Under the pieces are notes generated by a model. It worked only from the letters and a program-made list of their open reading frames with translations, was not told the DNA's origin and did not search any database. The position numbers were made by a program, and so were the translations under genes. A stretch of DNA of 64,000 nucleotides from Pseudophaeomoniella oleicola (taxonomy: Eukaryota; Ascomycota; Eurotiomycetes; Phaeomoniellales; Phaeomoniellaceae). Positions 11,960-24,114 of this stretch are shown piece by piece. The stretch's first letter is position 1, and every line of letters begins with the position of its first letter. The stretch lies in the NCBI GenBank assembly GCA_003868215.1, contig QWDQ01000003.1, forward strand, positions 682,001-746,000. The letters are read 5' to 3'.

Positions 11960-13540
11960 TTATTCTTCTTCTTCGTCGGATTCAACTACACGCTTTCCGC
12001 GTTTCCTCGCGTGGGGAGAATCTCGACTAGGCTCCTCCTCATCGACCTCGGCGTCTTTCCTCTTCGACGAGGGTGGCGGTGGCGACGACCGCGCGTCAGC
12101 TCTCGAGCGGGAATTGAAGACAGTCTCTCTGCCTTCGATTTCCAGATCATCCACATCCGGATCTTCAGAGTCGCGTTCATTGTCCCCCTCATCGCCAATT
12201 TCGGCCTCTTCATCGCTACCGACCAAAAAGCCGTCGTCTTCGTCATACTCGTCTTCCCGACCCCTTGCACGGCCATAGCCTTCATCTTCATCATCAGTGT
12301 AGATCTCTCCATGCCTATTAGCCTTACGCGTGGTCTTCTTCTTCGGCCGAGTTGGACGCATATCATCAAAGCCATCCTCGAGTCCACCAATTGTGAGACC
12401 ACCGCCACCAGTGCGCATTCCTCGTCTACCAAAGACACTCTTTTTCCGGTCAAATTCGCGTTGCTCCTGGTTTTCTCGTCGCCGTTGTGCCCTGAGCTTC
12501 TCCTTCTCAGCCAACTCTGCTCGCTTTTTGGCAAGCTCTGGATCCTCCTTGATTTCACGGACGGCAGTTACGGGATCTTCCGTGGGTGCTGCTTTTGCCA
12601 GTGACGCTTGTAGTCTGAGCATCGCTTCATCGTTTTGATCTCCTGTGGGTAAAATCTTCAACGACGCCGTCACAGGAGCCACAATGCGGTACATAGAATC
12701 TTCCGTATGAGCAGCTGCAAGATAGACGTGTGCATCCTTGTTTGGATCGTAATGACTTGGGGGAGGAGCTCTGTTCTGGGCATGTATTGGCAAGGGCTTT
12801 TGGGGATTGGGCGGAACCTGCCGTAGAGCTGTGGCGGAGATTTTGTACTGCTCCTTGGGATTTGATGCAAGTTGTAGAGTTAGAGAACCGTCCGACCAGC
12901 GGACGATCCTTGCACTGGACTGAAGCCGCGAAGAGTTGGTAGGGTCATGCCTCCAGAAGAGAGACGCTGATGCCGCAGAAAAAGGAGAAAATTTCGAATC
13001 TTTGGGCACTTGTCCAGCATGGCCCTGGCTGGGTGGAATATAAGTTGACGGGTCAAAGTTCTCGCTTTCAATTCCTAGAAATGGAGGCAAGTTGACGAGG
13101 TATAACTACCTGTAATCAGCGAGGAATCCATATGCTAGCATAATGAAGCCACATACATCGTTATTCGTGACCTCAGGGTCTTTCATGCGCTGGAGATTCG
13201 CATCATAGGTCACAATACGATCTGGTTTTTGTCCATACTCGACGTCCTCATCCACATAGCCCTCTGGCTCCCGGTCACGTCGATCTAAATCATCACCGGA
13301 GTCAAGCTCCTCATCGTCTAGTTTGCGGTGCGCCCTAACAATGTAAGCAAGATATCTTCCTTATTTAGGAGTCAGGACATACGCAGGCGCTTCATCTCCT
13401 AGATCCTCATCAGACCCAAAAAGGTCACCGTCATCATCGCCATTCAGGTTCTCATCTTCAGACTCAACCGTAGGCTTAACAGCATCATCAGAGTCCTCAT
13501 GTCCATTTCGTGAAGCCGGTGTATCCTCTGCGGAGGACAT
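11960..13540 (-). CDS. LEO1: PAF1 complex subunit LEO1
   Basis: Subunit of the RNA polymerase II-associated PAF1 complex, which supports elongation and co-transcriptional histone modification in the nucleus. Exons 13540-13383, 13334-13157 and 13105-11960 (introns 48 and 51 nt) give 493 aa. An acidic N-terminus (SEDENLNGDDDGDLFGSDED) is followed by the Leo1 core: YLVNLPPFLGIE, then NSSRLQSSARIVRWSDGSL and SKILPTG-like segments. A long charged, Lys/Arg/Asp/Glu-rich C-terminus ends in acidic residues. Intron 2 has two AGs four bases apart (CAG then GTAG); only the downstream one keeps the frame. The gene is divergent from MOB2. Identification is firm. Confidence 0.93.
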
Positions 13541-14118
13541 TATGCTATTTGTAGTACACTGCCTGTGTACGAAGCACAACGCATGAACTCAAGATGCACA
13601 CTTCTCGTTGTAGATCCAGAACAAGTTGTAACTATCTTCCTTGCAAAAATGGACAGTACAAGTATCATGAGATGCACAGGCGCAATAGTAGAGTAACCTT
13701 TGCTCAGACGTTCAGCCACTGTTGGAGAAGCGTTGGGGTTGGAGTTTGTCTACATGGAGAAATATCATACGCGAGGGGAGATGCGGCCGTGCACGCGCCA
13801 AGGGGCGCATACAGACGATTGCAAGTGGAGAGTGATTTCTATCAATTGGTTAACTCCTGTTAAACTGAAAGTCCATGTTGCACCCGACACCTTCACTTCC
13901 TGACTTCAACAAAGGCCAGCAAGTAGCAGAGCTGACTGCGCTTGTGCTACACCTTACTTGTCCTCGTCTGTGCCCTGCGATAGATTCCTTGCTTTAGTTG
14001 CTCCTTTGATTGCTACTTTGATCAACACCCCGCGACCGCAGGCCACACCGACTATCCCCCTTAACCCCTGTCAATACAGGCACGATTTACGTAGGATCTA
14101 GAGCCTAGGTCTTCCGCT
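13541..14118. promoter_or_regulatory. divergent promoter region LEO1 / MOB2
   Basis: This 578-bp spacer lies between divergent start codons. A TACGTA core lies at 14098-14103, just upstream of the MOB2 ATG. Short open frames around 13594-13903 have no family resemblance. No other element is recognised. Confidence 0.45.
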
Positions 14119-15340
14119 ATGGCAACATTCTTTCAAAGCGTGTATGTATAACATCTCCCCTCAGCCACTCACCCTTCATCGTCATTACCGGCGACTTTGT
14201 GAACGCTGAAGCGACACAAGAGTCATACAGGCACAGCGATCACCGGAGATCCCTCTTCGTCTTTTCTTGCTTGTCGGTTACTGACTGACAACGACTCATA
14301 GGCGCCAAGGGTTTGGTCGAGGCTCCAGCAAGAGCGCCCAGAAGGCGGGTAACGGTGCCCCTTCTCCTCAGCCATCGCCTACCTACAGTGGCCCGAACAT
14401 GCAGAACTTACCGAATTCGCCATCGTTGTCGTCCACACATAGTCTTGATACTCAACTCGATAATGATAACAAACGGTTCTTCAACGAAAAGTATGCGAAG
14501 TGCTCAGTCAAAGGCAACTTTCTTACATTGGCCGCTCAGCCCAAGAATGTCGATCTGGGAGAATGGCTCGCACATCAAAGTCAGTACCATCAAGCATCCT
14601 GCTGAAAGCGTACTGACACTGGACACAGTCGTGGAAATGAATAGGCTCTTAGTCGGCATGCTGCAGGTGATACAGGAGGTAGACCAGAACACAGGTGTGC
14701 CATTATGTAACGAGCAGACATGTCCTACTATGTCTGCTGGACGGTAAGTGGACTTGTATCTTTCGTATGTGTTGAGAAGTGGTCTGACACGCACAGCCTC
14801 ACATACACTTGGCTTGAGAATGGTCGGCCAGCCAAAATTCCTGCACCGTCGTACATCATCCGAGTTCAAAAGTGGATTGTTGGCAAAATTCAAGATCCGA
14901 AGGTATTTCCTACAGAGCCGCCTAGCCCGGTTGCAGCCTCAGCATATGCATCAGGAGATACTTCCTCGTCTCCTGCCACAACGCCACTCGGTATGCCTCC
15001 GACAACGCTGAATCAGTCACTCGCCTCCCTCTCTGGCGCCAACGATCAGTGGATTGGCAAACCATCTGGATTTCCTCAGAACTTTCTTCAAGATAGCAAA
15101 TCTATCGTCAAACAAATGTTCCGTTGCTACGCCCATCTCTACCACAACCATTGGGACCATCCTTTCTGGCATATCAACCGACACCTCGAGCTGAACAGCT
15201 GCTTCGTTCACTTTGCTACAGTTGCCATGTACTACGACCTCCTTCCAAAGAAAGACATGGAACCACTTCAACCCTTGATCGACATCTTCATCCGGGAGAA
15301 GGTGATTCCTCCCGAGGCTGTCCAGCAACATAATTCTTGA
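14119..15340 (+). CDS. MOB2: MOB2-type kinase coactivator (CBK1/NDR partner)
   Basis: Mob/phocein-family coactivator of NDR/LATS kinases. The fungal MOB2 branch partners the Cbk1/COT-1 kinase in polarised growth and septation. Exons 14119-14141, 14302-14579, 14629-14743 and 14797-15340 (introns 160, 49 and 53 nt) give 319 aa. The first coding exon is only 23 nt (MATFFQSV). The fold is recognisable from LGEWLAHQIVEMNRLL, the zinc Cys pair CNEQTCPTMSAG, TYTWLENG, and the paired His region HLYHNHWDHPFWHIN. A Ser/Pro/Thr-rich insert of about 60 residues separates FPTE from the second half of the fold. I assign MOB2 rather than MOB1 because of the LAHQ/VVEMNRLL region and this insert. Confidence 0.9.
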
Positions 15341-15914
15341 ACGCTGTAGAGACATCTCAACTGCCGCATATCTGTTTTGAAGAGTTCACGTTTGGACGGG
15401 CAACAGATCCGGTCCAACTCCTTTGATGAAAGCATAGCACAGGGTTAGTCTGGCAAAGCGGCGTTAGGCTATCGAAACATTTGACGACATCCATTTTTTT
15501 ACGAAAAAATATCATATGACACAAACGAAGAATTGGCTGGGCCATGCGAGGAAATTTTCCACGAACTTCGATCGAAGGAAAAATATTTATGCAAGTTGCA
15601 AATCACGACGCTGGTGAAGAAGACTTCATGATGAATGGGCATAGGGATTGGGATCCTTTTGATTTAGATCAAACAGAGACTAGCTACGTCAGGCAGTGCC
15701 TCCCCTTCCGATAGAGGAGGGTTTGAATCTCATGAACGTTCAAGTTTTTTTTCACGGCATCTGTTCTTTCCATTATCATCGTAGATTCTGCAGAATTGCT
15801 GACGGGTGCCCACGTAGGACGGACCCCTAACCCCTATCTATGTCGTGGACCGATTTCCAACGTGTAAGTGTTGTTCATGATTTTTATTTTGTGATCTTGT
15901 GTAGTGCCCCTTGT
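15341..15914. other. convergent intergenic region MOB2 / Zn2Cys6 factor
   Basis: 3' flanks of two convergent genes, 574 bp. It includes AT-rich stretches and the inverted word CCTCCCC...GAGGAGGG (15699-15722). No gene is supported. Confidence 0.5.
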
Positions 15915-17367
15915 TCATCTCGAGGGCGCTGGTATACCCATAGCAAAAGCCATGCTGTCGATGACTTTGCGGACGTTTTGGACTACTGTCAGACACAGGT
16001 GGTCCTGATCTTCCGTCGCGGCGAGGCCTTTGGCGCCGTGGCCGTCCTCGGCACTCGGAGGAAATTGATATTCGTCCCCGGCTCTAGGCACATGCCGCTG
16101 CTGCTGATGATGACTGCCGTGTTTTGTATTGTTCATGTTCGATATGGTATCCACTGTTGGTCCATATAACGATCTCATCCTCGGTGCGGATTCGAATTCG
16201 TCTGTTTGAGGAATTTCGTTGTGGTACATTTTCTGCCGGCGTTCCATGGCATCGCAGATTGTCGTGAGTGAAAGTTCAACGTGTTCTGTTGACAGGGTAC
16301 TATTACTGCTAGTGGAAGACAAGGACGACGGAGATGGAAGAGGGGCCTGCTGCTGCCGAACATTCGAACTCGTGCCAAAGACATTCTTGTAGACCGTTTG
16401 CCTTGCCCAGAGACGCCAGTACGGTTCCTCGGTACTGTCCCACGGACGTTTCGGGCGGCCTTCTTCGGCTGCCAGGTCGACGGATCCGTAGAAGCCTTGC
16501 CACAGCTCGTAAGGCTGGGCTTGGAGGATTCGGTCCCAGCTATCCGCTAAACAGGTTAGGAGCGTACTCAACATTGACATGTTTTGGAAACCAGCTTGAA
16601 AGCTGAGGGGGCAGATGCGGCAATACACGACCGAATGTGCTGTTTGGGCCGCTGTTTGGAGGGTTTCTAATGTGTGAAACAATATAGGGGAAGACTGCAA
16701 TGCTGAGAGGCTCGAAAGTGTCAGATATAAATTGGGTAGGCAGGCGCAAGTAGGCGTTGAAACACTCAAGGGAGGAGTCGTTGAGGCTCCATAGTCACCC
16801 ATGCTTGAGTATGACGCTGAGGCATAATCGGGCCACACATCGGCGTCGTAGAAATTAGGTCCTCCAGAAGTGACTGGAGGTTCTGGGAGATTTGGAGAAA
16901 AGGACACAATTTGCTGGGATATCACCGGCTGTGGTGGTACTTTCGGCACAAACGGAGGCTCAACCGGTGGCATATAAGTATTTACAAAATATGTCCAGGA
17001 ATCTGAAGAGATCTGTTCTCCCAAGCTGAGGTCGGGTAGTCGAGAGTCAGGAAACTGTGATGTCGAATCTTTGTTTGCTGACGAGTTCTGTTTAAACGTG
17101 GAAGAAACAGTGCCACTGACAACGCTTGTCTGTTGGCTTTTCCGGGGTCGGCCCATCTGTTTCTGGGCCGAATATACGCATTCTAGTCCTTGTTTGATGC
17201 ACCGCGCACACCCAAGCGTCTCCCCAGAACATTTCAATTTCCGTTTCCCTGGCAATGCAACGTTAATCAAGCTATTGATACCTGCCTGAGGACCACGTAC
17301 GACATTCATCACAAGCGGAGTGCTTCTTCAAAGCACCTGTTGGGTCTTCTCCCTCCATCACAAACAT
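15915..17367 (-). CDS. Zn2Cys6 transcription factor
   Basis: Fungal Gal4-type DNA-binding regulator, presumably nuclear. Exons 17367-17301 and 17248-15915 flank a 52-nt intron that splits the zinc cluster. Joined, it reads ACDECRKRKLKC, then CARCIKQGLEC, giving C-x2-C-x6-C-x6-C-x2-C-x6-C at residues 19-46. The product is 466 aa. A basic GRPRK follows the cluster. The middle is Pro/Ser-rich. Residues about 190-260 (CACLPNLYLTLSSLSALQ and following) resemble the regulatory region of AflR-like C6 factors. The C-terminus (LCLTVVQNVRKVIDSMAFA) is helical. The ATG at 17367 or the Met three codons on may be the start. There is no biosynthetic cluster nearby, so targets cannot be inferred. Confidence 0.88.
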
Positions 17368-17893
17368 GAATCACTCGCACTCCTAGCGGAATGTGCTATC
17401 TTTAAACAGCAGCAGATAGGTCTTTGGAGACAACATGGGAAATCAGATCAGAGGGGTTTGATAAAACACGAGCACAAAACGGAAAGTAGGTAATCAACGG
17501 CATGAAAAGTCCGGTCAGAGACCCCGCCTGCAGCTTATATTCGTTAAGGATGACAGCAATGGAATCCGATAGGCAATGGATAGGTCAATGGAGCGTCGAT
17601 ATAGAGAACCTCAGTTCTTTACACGTTGGACGCAGCTGTGTCAGCCTTCACAGCTTCAATTCAGCCCCTCTGGTCTACATGACCAATCATGACTTTGATG
17701 CGGATCAACTTGGCTTACAGTAACTTACAGTCGGCGGAAGGAGTTCTGATCTGGGATTCCCCTTTCCGGATTAGCGCCGGCTGATCGGACTTGACCGTGT
17801 GGAAATTTTGTTTGTAGCTGTTCCAATATTTTTTTTGGAAATCAATTCAATTATTCTCTTCAGGCGGTCCAGGGGAGCCCAACATCGATCACC
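17368..17893. promoter_or_regulatory. divergent promoter region Zn2Cys6 factor / ERB1
   Basis: This 526-bp spacer lies between divergent genes. A T-rich tract (about 17825-17860) lies just upstream of the ERB1 ATG. No further element was identified. Confidence 0.4.
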
Positions 17894-20302
17894 ATGGATT
17901 CTGCCATAGCGAAGAAGAGAAAAGCCGTTACAAGAGACATTGACAGCGATGCCGCTGTTGTGTCAGGAGACGAGTACGAGTTTGGCCAGCTCGATGGAAC
18001 TATTTCCGACGACGAAATCTCAGAAAGCGGGGATGACACCGGCAGCGAGTCGGAGCTGGAAGGTGATTTGAGCAGTGAAGATGAGGACGATGAGGACCTT
18101 GAGGAGGCACTCGACTCAGATGAAATTCCCTTCGACGAAGACCCAGATGACGAAAGTGGTATGAAGAAGGTCAAAGGCGCAGCTCATTCACAGTCTGTCA
18201 ATATCAGCGTTCCGTTCAAGGACCCAATAGAGAACCCATCTGAAGAGGAAACGGCCGGGTATCGCGTTGAGACAGACGCCAATGGAAATGAACGATATGT
18301 TTATCCTGAGATCAATCCAGACGACAATTCCGAAGACTCGGATATTGATGCAGCTGCAAACACTATTGGCAATATTCCGCTGACTTTTTACGACCAATAT
18401 CCACACATTGGCTATGACATCAACGGCAAGAAAATCATGCGCCCAGCAAAGGGTGAAGCACTCGATGCATTGTTGGACAGTATCGACATTCCCAAAGGCT
18501 GGACGGGTCTGACAGACCCAAAGACAGGAAAGCCACTCGAGCTTAAACAGGAGGAACTCGAACTTCTGCGCAAAATACAACACAATGAGATACCCGAAGA
18601 GGGGTACGATCCGTACCAACCTACAGTTGAGTGGTTTAGCAGCAAAACCGAGGTCATGCCCTTGTCGGCTGCACCAGAACCAAAGCGTCGATTCGTACCG
18701 TCGAAACATGAGCAGAAGAGGGTCATGAAGATAGTCCGAGCTATTAGAGAGGGTCGGATCCTACCGTATAGGCCGCCGGAGGAAGAGAAAGAGGAGGAGG
18801 AAGGCGTACAAAAATACGATATATGGGCAGATGAACTGGAAAGGCCGCCACATGTCATGCAGTTCCCGGCCCCGAAACTACCTCCACCAGGCTTTGCTGA
18901 GAGTTATCATCCACCTCCTGAATATCTCCCAGACAAAGCGGAGAAGAAGGCATGGGAGGAAGCTGATGAGGAAGACAGAGATAGGGAGTACTTGCCGACC
19001 GACCACGGTTCGCTACGGAAAGTGCCTGGCTACGATCGATTCATCAAAGAGAAATTTGAACGTTGTCTGGATCTTTATCTTGCTCCTCGTGTCCGCAGAA
19101 GCAAACTCAATATTGATCCGGAATCGTTACTCCCCAAGCTACCTGATCCAGAGGAACTCAAGCCTTTCCCAACAACCTGTGCCACTATCTTCCGTGGCCA
19201 CAAAGGCCGTGTCAGGACTGTGTCTGTTGATCCATCCGGAGTGTGGCTTGCCACCGGCGGCGACGACGGCCATGTACGCGTCTGGGAACTTTTGACGGGC
19301 CGTCAACTCTGGAGCGTCGAGCTCGCTACTTCTGCGATGGACGCACAAGCTATCAATGTTGTGCGATGGCGTCCTGGAAAAGACGTTTTCATCCTTGCTG
19401 CGGCTGTCGGTGACTCCATCTTCTTCTGTGTTCCACCCAATATTGTCGACCCATCACTCGAGAATGCAAGTCTCGAAGTCCTTGACGCCGGCTTCGGTCA
19501 TGCTGCCACGAACATTACCACAAAATCCTCAACCAAGGATATCCCACCCTCGACCTGGTCTCGTCCGTCCTCTGCTCTCCTCGAATCCGGCGTTCACCTG
19601 TCACTGACCCTCCAGTATACGCCTCGAACCATCTCCTTCCACCGTCACGGCAATTACTTTGTCACCGTATCTCCTTCATCCACCACCCCAGCCTCCCGTG
19701 CAATCGCAATTCATACCCTTTCTAAGCACCAGACTCAACATCCTTTCAAACGACGTCTCAAGGGTGGTGGCTCACCACAAACCGCCCACTTCCATCCATC
19801 GAAACCAATCCTTTTCATCGCCAACCAACGCGTCATCCGCGCCTATGACCTCTCCCGTCAAACGCTCCTAAAGATCATCCAACCCGGCGCCCGCTGGATC
19901 AGCTCCTTCGACATTCACCCCACCGCGGGCTCCACCTCCCCCGACGTCAGCGGCGACAACTTGATCGTCACCTCGTACGACCGACGCCTGCTCTACATGG
20001 ACCTCGACCTCAGCGTGCGCCCTTACAAGACGCTTCGATACCACAGCAAGGCGATCCGAAGCGCGCGGTTCCACCCGCGCCTCCCCCTGTTCGCGGACGC
20101 GAGTGACGACGGCACGATTCAGGTGTTCCATGCAGAGGTCAGTAGCGATGCGATGAGCAACGTTAGGATCGTGCCCTTGAAGGTGTTGAAGGGTCATAAG
20201 TTCGATAAGGCTGGGTTGGGGGTTATGGAGGTTGAGTGGCATCCGAGAGAGGCGTGGTGTGTTAGCGTGGGGGCTGATGGGACGGCGAGATTGTGGATGT
20301 AG
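17894..20302 (+). CDS. ERB1: ERB1 / BOP1 ribosome biogenesis protein
   Basis: WD40 scaffold of the PeBoW (Nop7-Erb1-Ytm1) complex, needed for 25S/5.8S rRNA processing and 60S assembly in the nucleolus. Single exon, 802 aa, normal length. A strongly acidic N-terminus (about residues 18-85) is followed by the BOP1 N-terminal domain (about 140-400), including [16 protein letters not shown] and [13 protein letters not shown]. The C-terminal WD40 propeller starts near [17 protein letters not shown] and ends [10 protein letters not shown]. The start ATG at 17894 sits in CACCATGG, a strong initiation context. Third-position GC rises toward the 3' half. It is convergent with MSH5, with about 220 bp between stop codons. 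Confidence 0.95.
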   Translation: MDSAIAKKRKAVTRDIDSDAAVVSGDEYEFGQLDGTISDDEISESGDDTGSESELEGDLSSEDEDDEDLEEALDSDEIPFDEDPDDESGMKKVKGAAHSQSVNISVPFKDPIENPSEEETAGYRVETDANGNERYVYPEINPDDNSEDSDIDAAANTIGNIPLTFYDQYPHIGYDINGKKIMRPAKGEALDALLDSIDIPKGWTGLTDPKTGKPLELKQEELELLRKIQHNEIPEEGYDPYQPTVEWFSSKTEVMPLSAAPEPKRRFVPSKHEQKRVMKIVRAIREGRILPYRPPEEEKEEEEGVQKYDIWADELERPPHVMQFPAPKLPPPGFAESYHPPPEYLPDKAEKKAWEEADEEDRDREYLPTDHGSLRKVPGYDRFIKEKFERCLDLYLAPRVRRSKLNIDPESLLPKLPDPEELKPFPTTCATIFRGHKGRVRTVSVDPSGVWLATGGDDGHVRVWELLTGRQLWSVELATSAMDAQAINVVRWRPGKDVFILAAAVGDSIFFCVPPNIVDPSLENASLEVLDAGFGHAATNITTKSSTKDIPPSTWSRPSSALLESGVHLSLTLQYTPRTISFHRHGNYFVTVSPSSTTPASRAIAIHTLSKHQTQHPFKRRLKGGGSPQTAHFHPSKPILFIANQRVIRAYDLSRQTLLKIIQPGARWISSFDIHPTAGSTSPDVSGDNLIVTSYDRRLLYMDLDLSVRPYKTLRYHSKAIRSARFHPRLPLFADASDDGTIQVFHAEVSSDAMSNVRIVPLKVLKGHKFDKAGLGVMEVEWHPREAWCVSVGADGTARLWM

Positions 20303-20368
20303 ATAAGAAGTGAAGGGGATAGAAAATGGTGTTTTTCTCTTTGAAGATGATCAGGTTCAATAGTAAAA

Positions 20369-20390
20369 TGTGTGTGTGTGTGTGTGTGTG
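20369..20390. repeat. (TG)11 microsatellite
   Basis: Eleven TG dinucleotides lie in the short convergent spacer between the ERB1 and MSH5 stop codons, probably in one or both 3' UTRs. Confidence 0.85.
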
Positions 20391-20521
20391 GCGTTGTGTT
20401 GTGGACAAAAATATATAGCTCGTCCATATATAATGCACGTATGTTATGAAAAAAAGCTCCTTCGTCCTGAGGTTCAAAGCTGGAAAGTCGTTCAGCGTAG
20501 CATCATGGCTTACTAGTAGCT

Positions 20522-23500
20522 TCATGTGTCTTTCACACTTGTAGACCGGTCCTCACCCGTAGCTCTTGGACTCTTCCCTTCTCTGCCACCGTCACCACCA
20601 CCACTCTCCTCCTCCTGCTCCCCCAACACATCTTTCAACTTCCCCAACACCGACCCATGCTCCCACGTCCCCAGATCTTCGCTCAAGAACCGCCTCGTGA
20701 CCCTCTCCGCGTGCTCCAGTTCCTCTTCTTCGTCCCTCGACACGCCCGCACAGACGGAGACAAGATCGTAGCCCTTTCTTGAGAGTTTCGCGAGCAGATT
20801 CGCGCGCTTGATGATCGGGGTGGCGATGCCGTTGAGGGCCGCGCAGTTCGTGCCGAAGGATTCGGTGGAGGGGCCTGGTCTGAGACTTTGAGAGAAAATG
20901 AAAGTCAGTTATGTGGATGGTGAATATATCGAGAGTCTGATGGAGGGGGTTTCTACTTGTATAGATAGGTGACTTGGTCATCCAAGGATTTAGCCTGCTT
21001 GTCCACATGGACCTCCATATGATACATGGCTAACCTAGGATGAGGGCCCAGGAAACCGTGCTCGAAGATTTCGTGGAAATGCGTGGCAACAATGGCCTTT
21101 GGACTGTCATCTCCTAATGATAGGAGGTGATGAAAGACTCCTGTTGCAAGTCCAGCGCCATCTATGAATCGTCACATGAGCAATATAACATGAGCTTAAA
21201 ACAAATGAGACTTACCACTGGAGTCTGTACCCTTACCGAACTCATCTATTATGACAAGGCTCCGCCGCGTCGCGAGGTTCAGAGTAAGAGCTGTCTGTTG
21301 TAAATCAATCATGAAGGCGCTCTGGGTCTGTCAAGCATCAGTCATATAATTTTATGTCTCTTGCCTGTGGATTCGAATTTACCTTGGACACTGTCTCCCT
21401 TGTTGTGATACGTGTTAAGATCTTATCTGTCAAACCAATGATGGCTCCCTCAGCTGCAACGAAGCTGGGTCCCATCAGTATATATTCTGACGGCACCACA
21501 TGATCAGCCACTTGCCTTCCAATATGTGCCATATACACAGCTAAAGCCACTTGCTTCTGATAAACGCTCTTCCCAGAATAGTTCGGACCTGTCAACATGA
21601 TCATGCTTGGACGTTCTCTCTGCTCGTCTACCACTGGAGATGTTGGGGGATGCGTGGTCATCGCCCTATGTGAACTGTTCTGTGGAAGTCTCCCTGTACC
21701 TTTTCCCCCAACGAGAAGGGTGTCATTAGGAACATACGATGGGACGGTCATTTCCTGCAAAAGATGACTTGGTCGCTCAGCTAAATTTAACAAAGTGGCG
21801 TGCGAATTTCATACCGTCCTTGAGAGATCTCGATGACGTTGTCATCAGTCATCCGTGGTCTCACCAACCTATAATGTGTTGCACCAATGGCGAGAGCAAG
21901 CAGACTGTCCATATTGGCTTATCATTCGACTATGAGGCATGGCTCACGGACCTATCAAGCTCTCCACAAGCATCAGAAGCTGACACAAGCATCTTCTCAT
22001 GCATGAGGACCCTCTGGGCCAGATCGTATGAGATTTCGATTTCCAGTGCTTCCCAATCGTTAGCAGGAGATCCTGTTACTAATTATGAGATGGCCTACCA
22101 CATATCATGCTCCATATATCGCCTATTTGCGAGTCCATTTCACGCATGCGCTGATCCTTGAAGAATATTTGAGTTTGCGTAGTGAACATCCTCTCCCATG
22201 GCATGTGGCCGCCGTCGTACACAGTATCACCTGTTGTGGGATCTAAGGGGAGCGTTATGTGGAATCCCAGTTGAGGGAAGTACACAACATCGACCTGAAG
22301 TCCCAAGGTAGGTGGAAGGGTGGCTTGGATGTTCCTCGCAACATGCCCAAGGAGGTCGTCAAGGCCGTCATACCTTCTTTTCATACCATCTAACGTCTCG
22401 TCAATACCGTCTTTGACTATTGTTCGATGTTGCTCAACACATAGGTCGATATCGACCTTTGCACATATTAGCACTATCAAAAGAGTCCTACGATCATATT
22501 CACCACTTCGTGGATCATAGTTCCAATTCGACGAAGCTGATCCGCATCCAGAACGTGCATTGCCTAGAAATGTTGGTCAATTGTACGACAGGTTCGATGG
22601 CTATCTCCAACAGACCTCTGAGACAATCGGAAGCATCTCTGCTCCGCTAACTTCGCCTAGTGTCTCTCTTACATCAATTGTGTAAAATGCAAACTGTTCT
22701 AAGGGTCAGCTACGGCGGCTAGATGCGATGTAATCCGCATATTTACATCCAGCAGAGTGGCCCAAACACCACTCTTGAATCCACCAAACTTGTTGTTGCC
22801 TGTACTGATGCCCTTGTGCAACTGCACCATGACAGGACGAAGGTTCTTTATTTTGGAAAACAATTTTGACATTTTAGCCATTGGATTGTCGTTATCAGGT
22901 CGTGTAAATACTGTGACAAAATCGAGTCTAGCATTGATGGTATGGAGGTCAATGGACGGTCGCAGAAAGTATTGCCTCAAGCGTGCTTTGCCTTGCGGGG
23001 TACGTGCAAAGTGATGGAACAAACCATACACCGACAGGCTTTCCTTCGACCCTGAGGTCCCTGGCCCTTGATTGTATGCGTTCGGATGGGATTCCGGTTG
23101 GATAATCTGCAAAGAAAGCAGCGTATCGGCATTGATGAACCTGTATAATTTAGCGAGGTGGAGGAGAGTGTTCTTCAGTCTTACATGGTAGCGGCCAATG
23201 TAAACATCTCTATGTTCTGTATCCTGTACGCCCACTGTGCATCGGCATCATCTTGAAGAAATTCTGCTGCCCTTCGGCGCTGCAGAAAGCTCACAACAGT
23301 TCCAACGCAACCGAGGCTCATGGTATTATCTAGGTCAATCCAAGCCGATAGTCTGAGCACCCTACCTTGACGGCCAGTCAAGCCAATATCGTCGTCTCTG
23401 GAATTGGTCTCGAAAGCTGCGAGGTCTCCAGGAACGACGAATCGTACATCAAAGCCTCTGCCTTCGAAGAGCGAATCTAGGTTAACGAGCTTAGTTTTGG

Positions 23501-24114
23501 CGCTTTCAATACCGAACTCGGATGCTGGTCGAAATTCCAGTTGATATGGAAGTCTCATTTCCTCGTCTGTGAGTGTCATTAGCTCACCCTTCTTAAATCC
23601 ATGACTTGCATACCATCATCGACCAAAGAGCCCAGCCTTGCCAGTCGAGCAGGGTCAGAAGCTCTAGGGCTAGGATCAACTCTATGAGACATCAACACCA
23701 CTGTCGGCCGAATCTCTGCGATCACTGTTCGTGCGTTTAGCGTCTGGTATACACGGGCTTCTGGCACTCACGAGATTGCACCAGCGAGTCACTACCTCCT
23801 CGGACATCCTCCATACAGAACAGTCGCTCTTCTCGGGCCACATAATATGAGCATCCCACAGTTCCTCTGTCTCTAATATCAACCGCAACCACTACCAAAT
23901 CATCTCTCTCACCATTCAGGTCATCAGCTGCTCGCAGATTTGGAGTAGGGCTCTGTTGTAAATCAGAATTTTGAGTGTGCTGTGAAATGCCTGACGGTGC
24001 AGTGGTTGCAACTCTACGACTTGAGAAAAAGACACCACCGGAAGATGTTTGAGACAACGCCCTACGATCATGCTGCGCTGACGATCGACGCCAACGTTTC
24101 GTAGACTCGGGCAT
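20522..24114 (-). CDS. MSH5: MSH5 meiotic MutS homologue
   Basis: Eukaryotic MutS-family ATPase; with MSH4 it stabilises crossover intermediates in meiosis and does not repair mismatches. Thirteen exons: 24114-23772, 23724-23614, 23566-23185, 23140-22747, 22693-22616, 22563-22504, 22456-22099, 22048-21952, 21904-21815, 21767-21383, 21327-21216, 21161-20957 and 20885-20522. Introns are 44-71 nt, and all phases agree, giving 992 aa. Landmarks are a core lever region ([18 protein letters not shown]), Walker [15 protein letters not shown] near residue 700, Walker [16 protein letters not shown], and [12 protein letters not shown]. The N-terminal mismatch-recognition Phe-x-Glu domain of MSH6 type is absent, as expected. 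The last about 60 residues are a charged extension ([14 protein letters not shown] onward). Identification is firm. The least certain splice is the exon 7/8 junction. Confidence 0.92.

Noticed and set aside
13594-13903. Open frames in the LEO1/MOB2 spacer
   Set aside because: They lie in a divergent promoter, overlap each other in different frames and resemble no family.
15680-15740. tRNA-like T-arm (GGTTTGAATC)
   Set aside because: The flanking bases do not form a T-stem, and no acceptor or anticodon arm could be folded.
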